Notes under the pieces: model-generated
What the model was told of the DNA's origin: nothing
Seen by the model: only the letters and a program-made list of their open reading frames with translations
Database searches by the model: none
Source: an uncultured Croceitalea sp.
GTDB taxonomy: Bacteria; Bacteroidota; Bacteroidia; Flavobacteriales; Flavobacteriaceae
Assembly (NCBI GenBank): GCA_947495075.1
Contig: CANLXH010000001.1
Location: forward strand, 1,364,001-1,428,000
Direction of reading: 5' to 3'
Length of the DNA stretch: 64,000 nucleotides
In this document: positions 62,590 to 64,000 of the stretch, piece by piece
How positions within the stretch are numbered: the first letter of the stretch is position 1
How the letters are laid out: each line of letters opens with the position of its first letter
Made by a program: the position numbers and the translations under genes

Positions 62590-63978
62590 ATGCAATATCA
62601 AGATACTATAATAGCCCTTGCTACACCTTCAGGAACGGGTGCTATAGGTGTAATTCGCGTTTCAGGAAATAATGCAATTGCATTAACAGCACCTTTTTTT
62701 AGGTCTATTCATGGAAAAGATTTAAAAAAACAGAAAACCCATACCATTCATTTAGGACATATCATAGATAATGATAAAGTTTTAGATGAGGTTTTAGTAT
62801 CCGTATTCAAAGGACCTAATTCATACACAGGAGAAGATGTGGTGGAGATTTCCTGCCATGGCTCTAACTATATTCAGCAACAAGTTATCCAGTTATTTCT
62901 TAGAAATGGATGCAGAACAGCTGAAGCTGGTGAATTTACACTAAGAGCATTTTTAAACGGTAAAATAGATTTGAGTCAGGCCGAAGCAGTTGCAGATTTA
63001 ATTGCTAGCGATAATGAGGCAAGCCATCAGATTGCTATGCGACAAATGAGAGGAGGATTTAGCAATGAAATAAAAAAGTTACGTCAAGAGTTACTAGATT
63101 TTGCATCATTAATTGAATTAGAGCTAGACTTTTCGGAAGAAGATGTGGAGTTTGCAAATCGTTCACAGTTTAAAGAACTACTCTCAAAGATTGAGATAGT
63201 ACTAAAAAGATTAATAGATTCTTTTGCTGTAGGTAATGTAATTAAGAATGGCATACCAGTGACTATCGTTGGAGAACCTAATGTAGGTAAATCAACATTA
63301 CTAAATAGTCTACTAAATGAGGAAAGAGCCTTAGTATCAGATATAGCAGGAACTACACGTGATACAGTAGAAGATGAAATAACCATTAATGGAATTGGGT
63401 TTCGATTTATAGATACTGCGGGTATTAGAGATACAGATAACATTATAGAGGAAATGGGTATCAAACGCACATTTGATAAAATAGAAAAGTCCAACGTTAT
63501 ATTATATATGTTTGATGCACAAAAGTATATTTTGAACAGCGCGCTTTTTAAAAATGAAATAACACAAATAAAAAACAAATACCCTTTAAAACCTCTAATT
63601 GCTATAGCTAACAAAATTGATACATTAGAACTACACATTCTTGAAAAGTTAAAGACTGATATTGAAGGGTTGCATCTAATTTCTGCCAAAGAAAATAATG
63701 GTACAGAGGAACTTAAAAATAAACTTAAAAACCTTATTGATACTGGAGCACTTAAGAATAACGAAACCATAATCACAAATACTAGACATTATAATTCTCT
63801 TTTAAAAGCATTAGAGGAAATAAAAAAAATAATACTAGGATTAGAAAATCAAGTTTCTAGTGATCTAATAGCTATTGATATTAGACAAGCTTTACATTAT
63901 TTTGGTGAAATAACAGGCGAAATATCCTCAGATGATTTGCTAGGCAACATATTTGCTAATTTTTGTATCGGAAAGTAA
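62590..63978 (+). CDS. mnmE: tRNA modification GTPase MnmE
   Basis: GTPase of 462 residues that with MnmG modifies wobble U34 of tRNA. The start at 62590 is chosen because the family begins at QYQDTIIALATPSGTGAIG; an in-frame ATG at 62509 would add 27 unrelated residues. The N-terminal THF-binding part is followed by a G domain (about 210-370): GEPNVGKSTLLNSL, DTAGIRDTD and NKID. It ends with the conserved IFANFCIGK, whose Cys is part of the active C-terminal motif. The gene is complete inside the window. Confidence 0.96.
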   Translation: MQYQDTIIALATPSGTGAIGVIRVSGNNAIALTAPFFRSIHGKDLKKQKTHTIHLGHIIDNDKVLDEVLVSVFKGPNSYTGEDVVEISCHGSNYIQQQVIQLFLRNGCRTAEAGEFTLRAFLNGKIDLSQAEAVADLIASDNEASHQIAMRQMRGGFSNEIKKLRQELLDFASLIELELDFSEEDVEFANRSQFKELLSKIEIVLKRLIDSFAVGNVIKNGIPVTIVGEPNVGKSTLLNSLLNEERALVSDIAGTTRDTVEDEITINGIGFRFIDTAGIRDTDNIIEEMGIKRTFDKIEKSNVILYMFDAQKYILNSALFKNEITQIKNKYPLKPLIAIANKIDTLELHILEKLKTDIEGLHLISAKENNGTEELKNKLKNLIDTGALKNNETIITNTRHYNSLLKALEEIKKIILGLENQVSSDLIAIDIRQALHYFGEITGEISSDDLLGNIFANFCIGK

Positions 63979-64000
63979 ATTCAACAATACAGTTAGAGTA

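Noticed and set aside
63084-63776. 230-codon minus-strand reading frame opposite mnmE
   Set aside because: Serine-rich translation antisense to the conserved GTPase gene; a shadow of mnmE codon use.
1-64000. CRISPR array
   Set aside because: No run of short, evenly spaced direct repeats and no cas gene was seen; the repeats found are long, few and separated by genes.

Overview
The window is chromosomal DNA of a low-GC member of the Bacteroidota, most likely a marine Flavobacteriaceae. The signs are gliding-motility genes gldF and gldG, a type IX secretion (T9SS) sorting tail, the Bacteroidota-restricted families DUF4290 and DUF4212, and promoters of the Bacteroidota TTG / TAnnTTTG type. No genus is claimed.

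Region 1 (1-14,950) is accessory DNA. Five blocks of protein genes (FG-GAP protein; HxlR regulator with SnoaL, NmrA and SDR proteins; a 6.5 kb block with an AraC regulator, a DJ-1 lipoprotein, three beta-lactamase-fold hydrolases and two NTF2-fold proteins; a TPR esterase; a glycosidase-like lipoprotein) are separated by 210-490 bp non-coding structured repeats. The start of each block is the reverse complement of the sequence right behind its last stop codon (8-9 of 9-10 bases for four of five blocks), while the two ends of a single repeat do not match each other. That is the logic of integron cassettes with attC sites, here with unusually long sites and blocks and no integrase in view. It is the most unusual structure in the window.

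Region 2 (14,955-24,800) is mostly housekeeping: a PdxH-like oxidase with a missing N-terminus, a phosphoesterase, MurA with Asp in place of the catalytic Cys, DUF4290, DUF493, an ATPase, recQ, fmt, HU, a YqgE/AlgH protein, a class IV aminotransferase, a START-like protein and a CAU tRNA.

Region 3 (24,785-40,000) holds a divergent pair of LamG/DUF1080-like proteins and then a probable exopolysaccharide locus: a response-regulator/glycosyltransferase-2 fusion, a GT-C-like membrane protein, a lipoprotein, a membrane-anchored GH5-like glycosidase, a GT4 glycosyltransferase, a flippase, a STAS protein and a TPR/outer-membrane-barrel protein. A T9SS-exported DUF4114 protein and a broken endonuclease-like fragment follow.

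Region 4 (43,313-49,154) is a tight signalling operon: H-NOX, PAS histidine kinase, FIST (NosP-type) protein, second histidine kinase, Hpt and LytTR regulator, with a lone receiver upstream. It reads as a two-sensor nitric oxide phosphorelay next to the polysaccharide locus.

Region 5 (49,310-64,000) is again core: a membrane MutS-like ATPase, acetate use (acs with its symporter pair), purC, phoH, a SAM hydroxide adenosyltransferase, a small monooxygenase, gldFG, dnaN, a DUF4870 protein and mnmE.
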